Assembly (NCBI RefSeq): GCF_028737205.1
Contig: NZ_JAQZAL010000006.1
Span: 62,001 to 126,000 of the forward strand
Direction: 5' to 3'
Source of the DNA: Actinomycetospora lutea
GTDB taxonomy: Bacteria > Actinomycetota > Actinomycetes > Mycobacteriales > Pseudonocardiaceae
DNA length: 64,000 nucleotides
Shown here: positions 45,500 through 54,796 of the stretch, piece by piece
Layout of the letters: every line of letters starts with the position of its first letter
Position numbering within the stretch: the first letter of the stretch is position 1
Position numbers and translations under genes: made by a program
Notes under the pieces: model-generated
Told to the model about the DNA's origin: nothing
Seen by the model: the letters and a program-made list of their open reading frames with translations, nothing else
Databases searched by the model: none

Positions 45500-46803
45500 C
45501 GCGCGGCCCTCCGGCGCAGGCCGATCACCGCGCCGGCCGCGGCCAGCACCGCCGCCACCCCGGCCGCGATCCACCCGACCGGCGCGCCCGGGGACGGCGG
45601 CGCCGCGGCCGCTTCCGGGCGCACCTCCGGACCGGTGCGCGGCGGGCCCCCGCGCACGGCGGCGGCCGCGTCGAGCACCCCGTAGCCGACGGCGTCGTCC
45701 CGCGTGCCGGGGGTGAGCCCGGCCGTCGGGGCGGCGGACCGGACGAGCGCGGCGGCGATCTCCCGGGCCGGCGTCGCGGGATCGCGGGCGCGCAGCAGGG
45801 CCGCGGCGCCGGCGACCCGGGCCGCAGCGAAGCTGGTGCCGACCAGCGGGGCCGTCGCGCCGTCGGGGGCGGCGAGCCCGGTGGTGAGCCCGCCCCCGCG
45901 CGCGGCGAGCGAGGCCGGCGCGCGTCCGGGCGCGGCGAGGTCGACCCACGGGCCGGCCAGCGACGACGGGTCGGGTGCGCCGGCGTCGTCCACCGCGCCG
46001 ACGGCGAGCACGTCGTCGCCGAACCAGGCGGGGACGGGGACGCTGCGCACCGTGCCCCCGGTGTTGGGCGCGCACCCGGGGCCGGTGTTGCCCGCGGCCG
46101 CGACGACCACGACGCCGCGGTCGACGGCCTCGCGGACCGCCGCGCGCAGGGCGCCCAGCGCGGGCGCGCCGGCGGGGTCGGCGACCTCGTCGGGGGTGCG
46201 GCAGGCGGCGAGGGCGAGCGAGAGCACCCCGACGCCCGGGGTGCCGGCGGCGTGGCGGACGGCGCGGGCGAGGGTCGTGACGTCGCCGAGCCCGGATCGT
46301 CCGTCCGCACCGTAGAAGGCGCTGGTCTGGCGCACGGCGAGCACGCGCACGCCCGGGGCGACCCCGGCGAGGAGGTCGCCCGGCGCGGGGCCGGCGGCGA
46401 GCACCCCGGCGACCGCGGTGCCGTGCCCGTCGCAGTCGTCGGTGCCGGCGTCGCCCGCGACGAAGTCGCCGCCGTCGACCACCCGGCCGCCCAGGCGGGG
46501 GTGCGCGGCGACCCCGGTGTCGATCACGGCGACCGTCTGCCCCTCGCCCCGGCCGCCGGTCCAGGCGGCGGCGGGGTCGGGGCCGGGCGGCAGGTCGCCG
46601 ATCCCGAACCCGGAGGGGGACGGCGGGATCGCCGCGGGGCACGGCGCGCGGCGCCGCGCGCCGGGCACGCCGTCGGGGTCGGCGTCGAGCGCGGCCAGGG
46701 CCGCCGGGTCGGGCGCGGGCGGCACCGGCGCGGCGGGCGCGGCGGCGGCCGTGGCTCCGAGCAGCGCGGCGCTCAGCACGACCGCTGCGACGCGAACGCT
46801 CAC
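45496..46803 (-). CDS. mycP: type VII secretion mycosin, S8 subtilisin-like protease MycP
   Basis: 435 residues from a GTG overlapping the eccD stop. A signal-peptide-like start (VRVAAVVLSAALLGATAAAA), the catalytic Asp95 (VIDTG), His127 (DGHGTAVAG) and Ser324 (GTSFAAARVAG), oxyanion Asn239 (AAAGNTG), and a C-terminal membrane helix (WIAAGVAAVLAAAGAVIGL) before RRRAAR all match mycosins. Mycosins are membrane-anchored extracellular proteases that stabilise ESX complexes and process substrates. Cysteines in RRRAPCPAAIP and TDDCDGHGT could form the family's disulfide. Confidence 0.93.
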   Translation of the reverse strand: MSVRVAAVVLSAALLGATAAAAPAAPVPPAPDPAALAALDADPDGVPGARRRAPCPAAIPPSPSGFGIGDLPPGPDPAAAWTGGRGEGQTVAVIDTGVAAHPRLGGRVVDGGDFVAGDAGTDDCDGHGTAVAGVLAAGPAPGDLLAGVAPGVRVLAVRQTSAFYGADGRSGLGDVTTLARAVRHAAGTPGVGVLSLALAACRTPDEVADPAGAPALGALRAAVREAVDRGVVVVAAAGNTGPGCAPNTGGTVRSVPVPAWFGDDVLAVGAVDDAGAPDPSSLAGPWVDLAAPGRAPASLAARGGGLTTGLAAPDGATAPLVGTSFAAARVAGAAALLRARDPATPAREIAAALVRSAAPTAGLTPGTRDDAVGYGVLDAAAAVRGGPPRTGPEVRPEAAAAPPSPGAPVGWIAAGVAAVLAAAGAVIGLRRRAAR

Positions 46804-48335
46804 AGCAGCCGCATCGCCGTGTACAGGTCCATGACCGCGAGCGCGATCGGCAGCACCGCGGCGATCCCGACGGCCTCGGCGATGTCGACCGCCCGCCGCG
46901 CCACCGGCGAGAACCGGCGCCGGGGCACGACGACACCGAGCGCGAGCGCGCCCGCCCCGGCGGCCAGCGCCACGGCGGGCACGGCGAGCAGCGCCACGAG
47001 CGGCGGGGCGACGAGCAGCCAGCCGACGAGCAGGCCGGCGCCGGCGAGCAGCGCGCACACGAGCAGCGCGACCGCCTGCACGCCGTTGGCGTAGGTGCGC
47101 GAGCGCAGCGCGAGCAGGGCGGTGAGCAGCACGGCGAGCACCCAGGCGGCGACGCCGCGCCACCCGCCGACGGGCGCCAGCGCGAGCACCGCGACCGCGC
47201 CGGCGGTGACCGCCCCGCACCCGACGACCAGCCCCGAGAGGGCGGCGTGGGCGCGGTCGGCGCGGCGCTCGATGTCGGCGTGCTCGGCGACGCCGGGGTC
47301 GTCGGCGAGCTCCTCGGCCGACCCCGGGACGCGCGGCAGCGGGAGGCGGGCGAGCGCGATCCCGGTGCGGGGCAGCAGCGCCGAGGCGACCAGCGCGAGC
47401 CCGCCCGCCCCGGCGGCGACCCCGGCCGCGTCGCCGGCGTCCACGACCGTCGCGACGCCCGCGGCGACCACGAGCAGGACCGCGGCGGTGAGGGCGCCGA
47501 GCAGCGCGGCGAGCCCGGTGCGCCCGGCGCGGCCGAGCGCGAGCAGGCAGGCGGCGGCCACGGCGGCGGCCAGCGCGGCGCCGAGCAGCAGCTGGGGGGC
47601 GCCCGCGGTGGCGGTCAGCGGCCCGGGGGCGCTCCAGGGCACCGCCGCGACGCCGGCGACCGCGGCCAGGGCGACCGCCCCGGCCGCGAGCACCGCGCCC
47701 GCGCCCGTCTCGTCGAGCACCCGCGTGCAGACGGCGGCGAGCGCCAGGGCGCCGAGCGCGGCGACGCCGGCGACGGCCGCGGTGCCGAGCCCGCCCGCGG
47801 TGCCGAGCCCGCCCGCGGTGCCCGGCGCGCGCCCGACCACGGCGAGGGCGAGCACCGCGCCCGCGAGCCCGAGCGCGAGCCCGCACAGTCCCAGCACGCG
47901 CGCGATGCCCGGACCCCAGGCCCGGTAGCTCGCCGGCGTCGCCTCGGCCACGGCGTCGACGACGTCGTCGAACAGCGGCGGCGGGGCGGCGTCCGCGCGG
48001 CGGCGCAGCACGAGCTGGTCGCCGTCGAGGACGCCGAGCGAGGCCAGGGTGCGCGCCGGGTCGACCGGGCCCTGCCCCAGCGGCGCCAGCGTCCAGCCCG
48101 CGCCCGAGCCGCGGGCCGACTCCCCGGTCATGTCCAGCAGCACGGGCAGGAGGTCGGCCAGCGGCACGTCGGGCGGGAGCGCGACGTCCACCCGCGTCCG
48201 CGGCGCGAGCACGGACACCCGGCTCGCCGTGGTGGCCGCCCCCGTGCCCGCGGGCAGCGACACCCGGTCGTCGGCGCCGGTCGGGAGCGCTCCGGGCAGG
48301 GCCGCGTCGCGGCTGCTCCGGGCGGTGCCTGTCAT
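46800..48335 (-). CDS. eccD: type VII secretion integral membrane protein EccD
   Basis: 511 residues from the ATG behind GGAGGAG. The N terminus holds a ubiquitin-like cytosolic domain (about 35-125, RVSVLAPRTRVDVALPPDVP through DGDQLVLRRR). About eleven Ala/Leu/Val/Gly-rich membrane helices follow, the EccD topology. EccD forms the bulk of the ESX pore. An in-frame 18-bp tandem repeat (47777-47822) encodes GTAGGL twice in a loop between helices. It is transcribed away from eccC, with a 124-bp divergent control region. Confidence 0.9.
   Translation of the reverse strand: MTGTARSSRDAALPGALPTGADDRVSLPAGTGAATTASRVSVLAPRTRVDVALPPDVPLADLLPVLLDMTGESARGSGAGWTLAPLGQGPVDPARTLASLGVLDGDQLVLRRRADAAPPPLFDDVVDAVAEATPASYRAWGPGIARVLGLCGLALGLAGAVLALAVVGRAPGTAGGLGTAGGLGTAAVAGVAALGALALAAVCTRVLDETGAGAVLAAGAVALAAVAGVAAVPWSAPGPLTATAGAPQLLLGAALAAAVAAACLLALGRAGRTGLAALLGALTAAVLLVVAAGVATVVDAGDAAGVAAGAGGLALVASALLPRTGIALARLPLPRVPGSAEELADDPGVAEHADIERRADRAHAALSGLVVGCGAVTAGAVAVLALAPVGGWRGVAAWVLAVLLTALLALRSRTYANGVQAVALLVCALLAGAGLLVGWLLVAPPLVALLAVPAVALAAGAGALALGVVVPRRRFSPVARRAVDIAEAVGIAAVLPIALAVMDLYTAMRLL
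47777..47822 (+). repeat. 18-bp tandem repeat inside eccD
   Basis: Two perfect 18-bp units (47777-47794, 47795-47812) and a third partial one. Read on the minus strand they encode GTAGGL-GTAGGL-GTA. A likely replication-slippage site. Confidence 0.75.
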
Positions 48336-48403
48336 GCGCTCCTCCGCGCTCGGGATCTCTGGCGCGCTTCGTCGAGACGGACCCGGGGCGGCCCGCGGCT
48401 CCC

Positions 48404-48409
48404 TAGTAT
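48404..48409 (+). promoter_or_regulatory. candidate eccC -10 element
   Basis: TAGTAT in the divergent eccD-eccC spacer, about 50 bp upstream of the eccC ATG. No convincing -35. It is the only AT-rich hexamer in this spacer. Confidence 0.4.
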
Positions 48410-48459
48410 GGCCGGACCGACGGGGCGGGGTGGTGCGATCGGGGGAACGGGGGGCGGCG

Positions 48460-51400
48460 ATGGGCACACGGGTCTTCCGGCGTGCCGCGCGCCTGGCCCC
48501 GCCCGCGGTGCCCTCGGGCGAGGTCCACCTCGAGGCGCCCCCGGAGATCCCCCGCGCGACGCCCACCTCGCCGCTGTTGCGACTGTTGCCGCTACTCATG
48601 GTCGTCGGCTCGCTCGGGTTCATCGTCGTCATCGGCGTCGACAACCCGACCTCGTGGCTGTTCGGCGGGATGTTCGCGCTCTCGACGCTGGGCATGGTCG
48701 CCGGCGGGGTGACCCGCGGCGGCGCGCAGCGGCGGGCCGAGTCCGACGAGGACCGCAAGGACTACCTGCGCTACCTCGCGCAGATGCGCCGCCGGGCGCG
48801 CGACACCGCGGTCGACCAGCGCCGCGCCCTCGAGTGGACCCACCCCGACCCCGGGACGCTGGTCGGGCTCGCGCGCGGCGCGCGGATGTGGGAGCGCCGG
48901 CCCGCGGACCCCGACTTCGCGCACGTGCGGGTGGGCCGCGGCTCGCAGCGCCTCGCGACCGCGCTGGTGCCGCCGCAGACGGGCCCGGTCGACGACCTCG
49001 AGCCGGTGGCGACGGTGGCGCTGCGCCGGTTCGTGCGCACCCACTCGATCGTCCCCGACCTGCCCACCGCGGTGTCGCTGCGCGCGTTCGCCTCGGTCGC
49101 CGTCGCGGGCGCCGACGCGGAGGCCCGCCGGGGCCTGGTGCGCGCGATCGTGGCGCAGCTCGTGACGTTCCACAGCCCCGACGACCTCGTCGTCGCGGTC
49201 GCGGTGACCGGCCCGGCGCGCGCGGAGTGGGAGTGGGTGAAGTGGCTGCCCCACGTCGCGCACCCGCGGCTCTCCGACGGCGCGGGGCCGGTGCGGATGG
49301 TGACGTCGTCGCTGGCCGCCGTCGAGTCGTGGCTCGCCCCCGAGCTGGCCGGGCGGGGCCGGTTCACCCGCGGCGCGGCGCCGGCGGCCGACACCCGCCA
49401 CGTGGTGGTGGTGCTCGAGGACGCCGAGGTCACGGGCGCCGAGCAGGTGCTGCTCGAGGAGGGCCTCAGCGCGGTCACGCTGATCGACCTCTCCGACACC
49501 CTCGGCACGCTGACGTCGCGGCGCGGGCTGGGGCTCGTGCTGGAGGCCGAGGGGGACGGGCGGATCGGGGCCGCCGGGCGCCAGGGCGTCGAGTGGTTCG
49601 GCCGCCCCGACGCCCTCGGTGCCGCGGAGGCCGAGGCGCTGGCCCGGCGCCTCGCGCCGTGCCGCACACCCGCGGTCGGCGCGGGGGAGGAGGAGCCGCT
49701 GCTGACCAGCCCCGGCATCCTCGAGCTGCTCGGCGTGGAGGGCGAGCCCGACACCTTCGACGTCGCCGGCGCCTGGCGGCCCCGCCCGCTGCGCGACCGG
49801 CTGCGCGTGCCGTTCGGGGTGTCCGCGGACGGCGAGCCGGTCGACCTCGACATCAAGGAGGCCGCGCAGGAGGGCATGGGCCCGCACGGGCTCTGCGTCG
49901 GCGCGACCGGCTCGGGCAAGTCGGAGCTGCTGCGCACCCTGGTTCTGGGCCTGATCACCACGCACTCGTCCGAGGCGCTCAACCTCGTGCTCGTCGACTT
50001 CAAGGGCGGCGCCACGTTCGCGGGCCTCGCGCCGGCGCCGCACGTCGCCGCGGTGATCACCAACCTGGCCGACGACCTGAGCCTCGTCGACCGCATGCAG
50101 GACGCGCTGGCCGGCGAGATGCAGCGCCGCCAGGAGCTGCTGCGCGCGGCGGGCAACCTCGCCAACGTCACCGACTACGAGCGCGCGCGGGAGAACGGCG
50201 CGCCGCTCGAGCCGCTGCCGACGCTGTTCGTCGTCGTCGACGAGTTCTCCGAGCTGCTGAGCCAGAAGCCCGACTTCGCCGAGCTGTTCGTCGCCATCGG
50301 GCGGCTGGGCCGCTCGCTGCAGATGCACCTGCTGCTCGCCTCGCAGCGCCTCGAGGAGGGCAGGCTGCGGGGGCTCGACTCGCACCTGTCCTACCGGATC
50401 GGGCTCAAGACGTTCTCGGCGTCGGACTCGCGGGCCGTGCTCGGGGTCCCGGACGCGGCGGAGCTGCCCGCGGTGCCCGGCTCGGGCTACCTCAAGGTCG
50501 AGTCGTCGACGATGATCCGGTTCAAGGCGGGCTACGTGTCGGCCCCCTACCGCGCCGCCGAGCGCGTCGTGCCCGACGAGTCGCCGCTGCCCCGCGAGAT
50601 GCGCCCGCGGCCGTTCTCGGCGCAGTGGGTCGAGCCCGCGGCGCCGACGGTGCTGGAGAGCCCGTCCGACGCCACGGCCGACGGGCACGTCCCGGCCGGC
50701 GGCCCCCCGGCGGTGATCGGGCCCCGCAGCGGGACCCCCTCGGTGCTCGACGTCGTCGTCGAACGGCTGCGCGGGCAGGGGCCGCCCGCCCACGAGGTGT
50801 GGCTGCCGCCGCTGGCCGACCCCGCCACCCTCGACGCGCTGCTGCCGCCCCTCGTCGCGACGCCCGACCGCGGGCTGACCGCGCCCGGCTTCCCCGCCAC
50901 CGGGGCGCTCGCGGTGCCGGTGGGCATCGTCGACCGCCCCTACGACCAGCGCCGCGACGTGCTGTGGGCCGAGCTCGCGGGCGCCGCGGGGCACGTCGTG
51001 GTGGCCGGCGGGCCGCAGTCGGGCAAGTCGACGCTGCTGCGCACGCTGATCGCCGCGGCCGCGCTGACGCACACCCCGGCCGAGGTGCAGTTCTACGCGG
51101 TCGACCTGGGCGGCGGCACGCTCGCCGGACTCGCCGGGCTGCCCCACGTCGGCACCGTCGCCGGGCGCGGCGAGCCCGACCTCGTGCGCCGCACCGTGGC
51201 CGAGGTCGCGGCGCTGCTCGCCGGCCGCGAGCGCTGGTTCCGCGAGGCGGGGCTGGAGTCGATGGCCGACCTGCGGGCGCGCCGGAGACGCAGCAATCAG
51301 GGGAGCACGCCGATAGGGGAGCTCGACCATCTCCTCCGACGGAGCGGCGAGCTCGCGCCCGGGACCGGGGGCAGCGACATGCTCGGCGACGTCTTCCTCG

Positions 51401-52584
51401 TCGTCGACGGCTGGCACGCGTTCCGCAGCGAGCACGAGGCGCTCGAGCAGACGGTGATCTCGCTGGCCACCGCCGGGATGTCGTACGGGGTGCATGTCGT
51501 GATCACCGCGAGCCGGTGGGCGGAGCTGCGACCCGCGCTCAAGGACCTGCTCGGCACCCGCTTCGAGCTGCGCCTCGGCGACCCCTCGGAGTCCGAGGTC
51601 GACCGCCGCGTCGCCGCCGTCGTGCCCGCGGGGCGGCCCGGGCGGGGGCTGTCGCGGGAGAAGCTGCACGTGCTCACCGCGCTGCCCCGCCTCGACGGCG
51701 TCGCCGACACCGAGGACCTCGGACGTGCGACGGGCGAGCTGGTCGCCCGCGTCGCCGGCGCCTGGGGCGGCACCGGGGCGCCCCGGGTGCGGCTGCTGCC
51801 CGAGCGCGTCGGGGTCGAGTCGCTGCCCGGCCCGGACGAGGGCCGCCCGCACCTGCTGCCGCTGGGGCTCTCGGAGGAGCGCCTCGCGCCGGTGCTGCTC
51901 GACGTGGCCGCCGACCCGCACTTCGTCTGCTTCGCCGACGCGGAGTCGGGCAAGACGGCGCTGCTGCGCGGGCTGGCGCACCAGATCGTCACGCGCTTCC
52001 GGCCCGACCAGGCCCGGCTGATGATCGTCGACTACCGGCGCTCGCTGCTCGGGGCGGTCGCGAGCGAGCACCTCATCTCCTACACGTCGTCGGCGCCGGC
52101 GCTCACCGAGGCGATGACCGAGCTGGTCGGGTCCCTGCAGCGCCGCCTGCCCGGGCCCGACGTCACGCCCGAACAGCTGCGCGCCCGGTCCTGGTGGACC
52201 GGGCCCGACGTGTTCGTGCTGGTCGACGACTACGACCTCGTCGCCGGCGCCACCACCAACCCGCTCACCGCCCTGCTCGACCTGCTGCCCCAGGCCCGCG
52301 ACGTCGGGCTGCACCTCGTCGTGGCGCGGCGCACGGGCGGCGCGTCGCGGGCGCTCTTCGAGCCGGTCCTGGCCCGGCTGCGCGAGCTCTCCTCACCCGG
52401 CATCCTCATGAGCGGCAGCCGCGACGAGGGCGTCCTGCTCGGCACCGTGCGGCCCGGACCGCAGCCGCCGGGGCGCGGCTGGCTCGTCTCGCGCCGCCAC
52501 GGCGAGCGCCTCGTGCAGGTGGGCTGGCGCGACCCGGACCCGCCGATCACGGCCGTGCCGGACGCGGCCGCGGGGGACGCGTGA
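48460..52584 (+). CDS. eccC: type VII secretion ATPase EccC (fused EccCa-EccCb)
   Basis: 1374 residues from ATG 48460; a GTG at 48430 is an alternative. Two N-terminal membrane helices (about 43-83) precede three FtsK/SpoIIIE ATPase modules with P-loops GATGSGKS (residue 481), GGPQSGKS (850) and ADAESGKT (1159). Walker B-like strands are LVLVDFKGG/LFVVVDEF, VFLVVDGW and VFVLVDDY. EccC recognises the WXG100 C-terminal signal and powers secretion. Around residues 937-965 (RARRRRSNQGSTPIGELDHL onward) is an extra loop encoded by a copy of the dispersed repeat. The stop overlaps the next GTG. Confidence 0.95.
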   Translation: MGTRVFRRAARLAPPAVPSGEVHLEAPPEIPRATPTSPLLRLLPLLMVVGSLGFIVVIGVDNPTSWLFGGMFALSTLGMVAGGVTRGGAQRRAESDEDRKDYLRYLAQMRRRARDTAVDQRRALEWTHPDPGTLVGLARGARMWERRPADPDFAHVRVGRGSQRLATALVPPQTGPVDDLEPVATVALRRFVRTHSIVPDLPTAVSLRAFASVAVAGADAEARRGLVRAIVAQLVTFHSPDDLVVAVAVTGPARAEWEWVKWLPHVAHPRLSDGAGPVRMVTSSLAAVESWLAPELAGRGRFTRGAAPAADTRHVVVVLEDAEVTGAEQVLLEEGLSAVTLIDLSDTLGTLTSRRGLGLVLEAEGDGRIGAAGRQGVEWFGRPDALGAAEAEALARRLAPCRTPAVGAGEEEPLLTSPGILELLGVEGEPDTFDVAGAWRPRPLRDRLRVPFGVSADGEPVDLDIKEAAQEGMGPHGLCVGATGSGKSELLRTLVLGLITTHSSEALNLVLVDFKGGATFAGLAPAPHVAAVITNLADDLSLVDRMQDALAGEMQRRQELLRAAGNLANVTDYERARENGAPLEPLPTLFVVVDEFSELLSQKPDFAELFVAIGRLGRSLQMHLLLASQRLEEGRLRGLDSHLSYRIGLKTFSASDSRAVLGVPDAAELPAVPGSGYLKVESSTMIRFKAGYVSAPYRAAERVVPDESPLPREMRPRPFSAQWVEPAAPTVLESPSDATADGHVPAGGPPAVIGPRSGTPSVLDVVVERLRGQGPPAHEVWLPPLADPATLDALLPPLVATPDRGLTAPGFPATGALAVPVGIVDRPYDQRRDVLWAELAGAAGHVVVAGGPQSGKSTLLRTLIAAAALTHTPAEVQFYAVDLGGGTLAGLAGLPHVGTVAGRGEPDLVRRTVAEVAALLAGRERWFREAGLESMADLRARRRRSNQGSTPIGELDHLLRRSGELAPGTGGSDMLGDVFLVVDGWHAFRSEHEALEQTVISLATAGMSYGVHVVITASRWAELRPALKDLLGTRFELRLGDPSESEVDRRVAAVVPAGRPGRGLSREKLHVLTALPRLDGVADTEDLGRATGELVARVAGAWGGTGAPRVRLLPERVGVESLPGPDEGRPHLLPLGLSEERLAPVLLDVAADPHFVCFADAESGKTALLRGLAHQIVTRFRPDQARLMIVDYRRSLLGAVASEHLISYTSSAPALTEAMTELVGSLQRRLPGPDVTPEQLRARSWWTGPDVFVLVDDYDLVAGATTNPLTALLDLLPQARDVGLHLVVARRTGGASRALFEPVLARLRELSSPGILMSGSRDEGVLLGTVRPGPQPPGRGWLVSRRHGERLVQVGWRDPDPPITAVPDAAAGDA
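51284..51330 (+). repeat. dispersed GC-rich repeat, long form, inside eccC
   Basis: Starts GGAGACGCAGC, continues with AGCACGCCGATAGGGGAG (51304-51321) and ends GAGCTCGACC. The central 18 bp match 17/18 with 56759-56776 in glmM, and the ends match the 32704 copy. Translated in frame in the second ATPase module. Confidence 0.6.
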
Positions 52585-54698
52585 GCGACGGTCCGGTCGT
52601 CGCGGTCGACCTGGGCGTGACGACGGTGGCGGCGGCGGTCGACACCGGCCCGGCCGGCCCGGCCGAGCCGTCCGAGCCGTCCGTCGCGTCCGTGGACCCC
52701 ACCGACCTGGCGCACGACCTCGCCGCGGTGTTCGCGCCGGCCGACGGCACCGCGCTCGTGGTCGGCGGCGCGGCCCACCGCCTCGCGCCCACCGACCCAT
52801 CGCGCTACGAGCCGACCCCGCGGCTGCGCGTCGACGAGCCCGACCTGCTGCTCGGCACCCGCGTGGTCGGGGTCTCCGAGGCATGGGGGGCGGTGCTCGC
52901 CGGGGTCCTCGACCGCGCCGGTCCGCTGCTGCGCGGCGGGCGGCCCCGCCACCTCGTCCTGACCCACCCCGCGGGCTGGGACGCCGGGCGCCGCGAGGTG
53001 CTGCGCCGCGCCGGGTCGGGGCTCGCCGAGGACCTCACGCTGCTCGAGGAGCCCGTCGCCGCGGCGGCGCACGCGGCGTGGATGCGCCCGGGCGGCGGGC
53101 GTGGCGCCGCGGAGCCCGACCCGTCACGCGCGCCGCGCCCGCGGCCGCTCGCCGTGCTCGACCTCGGGGCGCGCGGGGCGTCGGCGGCCGTGCTCGCCCC
53201 GGTGCCGGGCCGCTGCGGGGGCGCGCGGGTGCTCGCGCGCCGCGAGGAGGCCCGGTTCGGGGGCGACGACGCCGACGAGCTGCTGCTGGCCCACCTGCTC
53301 TCGACGCTGCACGACGACCCGGACGACGACGGCGCCGACCGCGTCCGGGAGGTCGTCGCCGGGACGACGCTCGGCGACCGGCGCCACCGCCAGGTGCTGC
53401 TCGACGACGTCCGCGCCGCGAAGGAGCAGCTCTCGGACGCCGAGCAGGCGGCGGTGCCGCTGCCCGGGCGGGTCACGGCGGCGTGGCTGTCGCGGGGCGA
53501 GCTCACCGAGGTCCTGCGCCCGGCGCTGCGCGGCGTCGTCGACCTGCTCGCCGACACGCTCGCGGACGCCGGCACCGGGCCCGAGCACCTCGACGGTGTC
53601 CGGCTGACCGGCGGTGGCGCGCGGATCCCGCTGCTCGCCGCCCTCGTGCACCGCGAGCTGGGCGTGCCCGCCACCGTGGCGACCGAGCCGCGCTCGGTCG
53701 TCGCGCACGGGGCCCTGGTGGTGGCGCGCGAGGACGCGGCGCCCCGCCGGGGCGGGGCGCGGGTGCGGGCGGCGGCCGTGCCCGCGGCCGTGCCTGCCGT
53801 CGCCTCCGCCGCGACCGCCGCGACCGCCGCCGCCACCCACGCCGCCACCTCCGCGGGCCTGCGCTCCGGCCCGCTCCTCGACCCGCCGACCGCCCCGCTG
53901 TCGCCCGCGGTGGGGGAGCGGACCGAGGACCTCGGTGACCCTTACGGCGATCCGGAGTGGCTGACGCCGACCTCGCCGGAGCGCACCGACGTCCAGGTGC
54001 CGGTGCGCCGTCTGGACCCCGACGAGGAGCTCACCGCGCCGGGCGACGCCGTCGACGACACCGACGTCGCGGAGCCGGTGCCGGACGTCGACGCGCCGCG
54101 CCACCTGCCCGCCCGCCGGCACCTGCCGGCCCGCCGCCCGGCGCCGCGCGGCCGGATCGGGGTGGGCGCGGTGATCGTCGCCCTGCTCGCGGTGGTCGCG
54201 CTGGTCACCGTGGTCGTGCTCGGGGTCCGGGCGCTGCAGGGCCCTTCGGGCACCACGGTGGTCGTGGGCGGGCAGACCTTCGTGGCCCCGATCGGCTGGG
54301 CGGAGGCGGGCGGCGACCCCGGTGCCCGGCGCCTGCTCCTGCGGCCCGCGGGCGCCCCGCGCGGCACCGACCTCGTCGCCGTGCAGGAGAACCCGCTCGA
54401 CCCGGCGAGCGCCGCCGACCCCGCGCGCGCCCGCGCCCAGCTCGCCGGCCAGTACGAGGCGGCGCGGGCGGGCGGGGACCCGGTGTCGGGCTACGAGGCG
54501 AGCACCGAGTTCGGCGGCCGCGACGTGGCCCGCTACCGCCAGGACCCCGCGCCCGGCGTCCGCGTCGACTGGTTCGTCGTGGTGTCCGCGCCCTCGATGG
54601 TGAGCGTCGGCTGCCGCCACGGCGTCGACGCCGCCGACGAGCGCCGCGTCCTCGCCGCCTGCGCGCAGGTCGTCGAGACCCTCGAACCCGCCGGCTGA
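52581..54698 (+). CDS. type VII secretion-associated protein, Hsp70-fold plus Rv3446c-like C-terminal domain
   Basis: 705 residues from a GTG overlapping the eccC stop. Residues ~1-385 resemble an Hsp70/actin-fold ATPase: phosphate-1 VVAVDLGVTTVAAAV, phosphate-2 LAVLDLGARGASAAV, adenosine motif VRLTGGGARIPLLAAL, and LLEEPVAAAAHAAW. A Pro/Ala/Asp-rich linker follows, then one membrane helix (about 526-548) and an external domain of about 155 residues. Position between eccC and esx genes equals Rv3446c of mycobacterial ESX-4, whose family shares the C-terminal domain. Lacking a peptide-binding domain, it is not a classic chaperone; role unknown. Confidence 0.82.
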   Translation: MSDGPVVAVDLGVTTVAAAVDTGPAGPAEPSEPSVASVDPTDLAHDLAAVFAPADGTALVVGGAAHRLAPTDPSRYEPTPRLRVDEPDLLLGTRVVGVSEAWGAVLAGVLDRAGPLLRGGRPRHLVLTHPAGWDAGRREVLRRAGSGLAEDLTLLEEPVAAAAHAAWMRPGGGRGAAEPDPSRAPRPRPLAVLDLGARGASAAVLAPVPGRCGGARVLARREEARFGGDDADELLLAHLLSTLHDDPDDDGADRVREVVAGTTLGDRRHRQVLLDDVRAAKEQLSDAEQAAVPLPGRVTAAWLSRGELTEVLRPALRGVVDLLADTLADAGTGPEHLDGVRLTGGGARIPLLAALVHRELGVPATVATEPRSVVAHGALVVAREDAAPRRGGARVRAAAVPAAVPAVASAATAATAAATHAATSAGLRSGPLLDPPTAPLSPAVGERTEDLGDPYGDPEWLTPTSPERTDVQVPVRRLDPDEELTAPGDAVDDTDVAEPVPDVDAPRHLPARRHLPARRPAPRGRIGVGAVIVALLAVVALVTVVVLGVRALQGPSGTTVVVGGQTFVAPIGWAEAGGDPGARRLLLRPAGAPRGTDLVAVQENPLDPASAADPARARAQLAGQYEAARAGGDPVSGYEASTEFGGRDVARYRQDPAPGVRVDWFVVVSAPSMVSVGCRHGVDAADERRVLAACAQVVETLEPAG

Positions 54699-54796
54699 CT
54701 TCTCCCAAACGGCCACCACGCCCGCGGCGCGGTCGTCATGCTCGATCCGTCACGAGCACACAGGGCCCGCGGGCCCGCGAGGAGAGGAGGGGCGGC

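Noticed and set aside
48592-52314. A 1240-codon minus-strand frame opposite eccC
   Set aside because: It lies wholly within eccC, whose three P-loops establish the coding strand; composition is low-complexity.
47247-52580. A huge plus-strand frame continuous with the Hsp70-fold ESX protein
   Set aside because: The upstream part covers eccD antisense and eccC in another frame. The real start is the GTG at 52581 that overlaps the eccC stop.
54763-54776. Palindrome GGGCCCGCGGGCCC upstream of the WXG100 genes
   Set aside because: It is perfect but composed only of G and C, so it is plausible by chance at this GC content; no loop for a stable hairpin.
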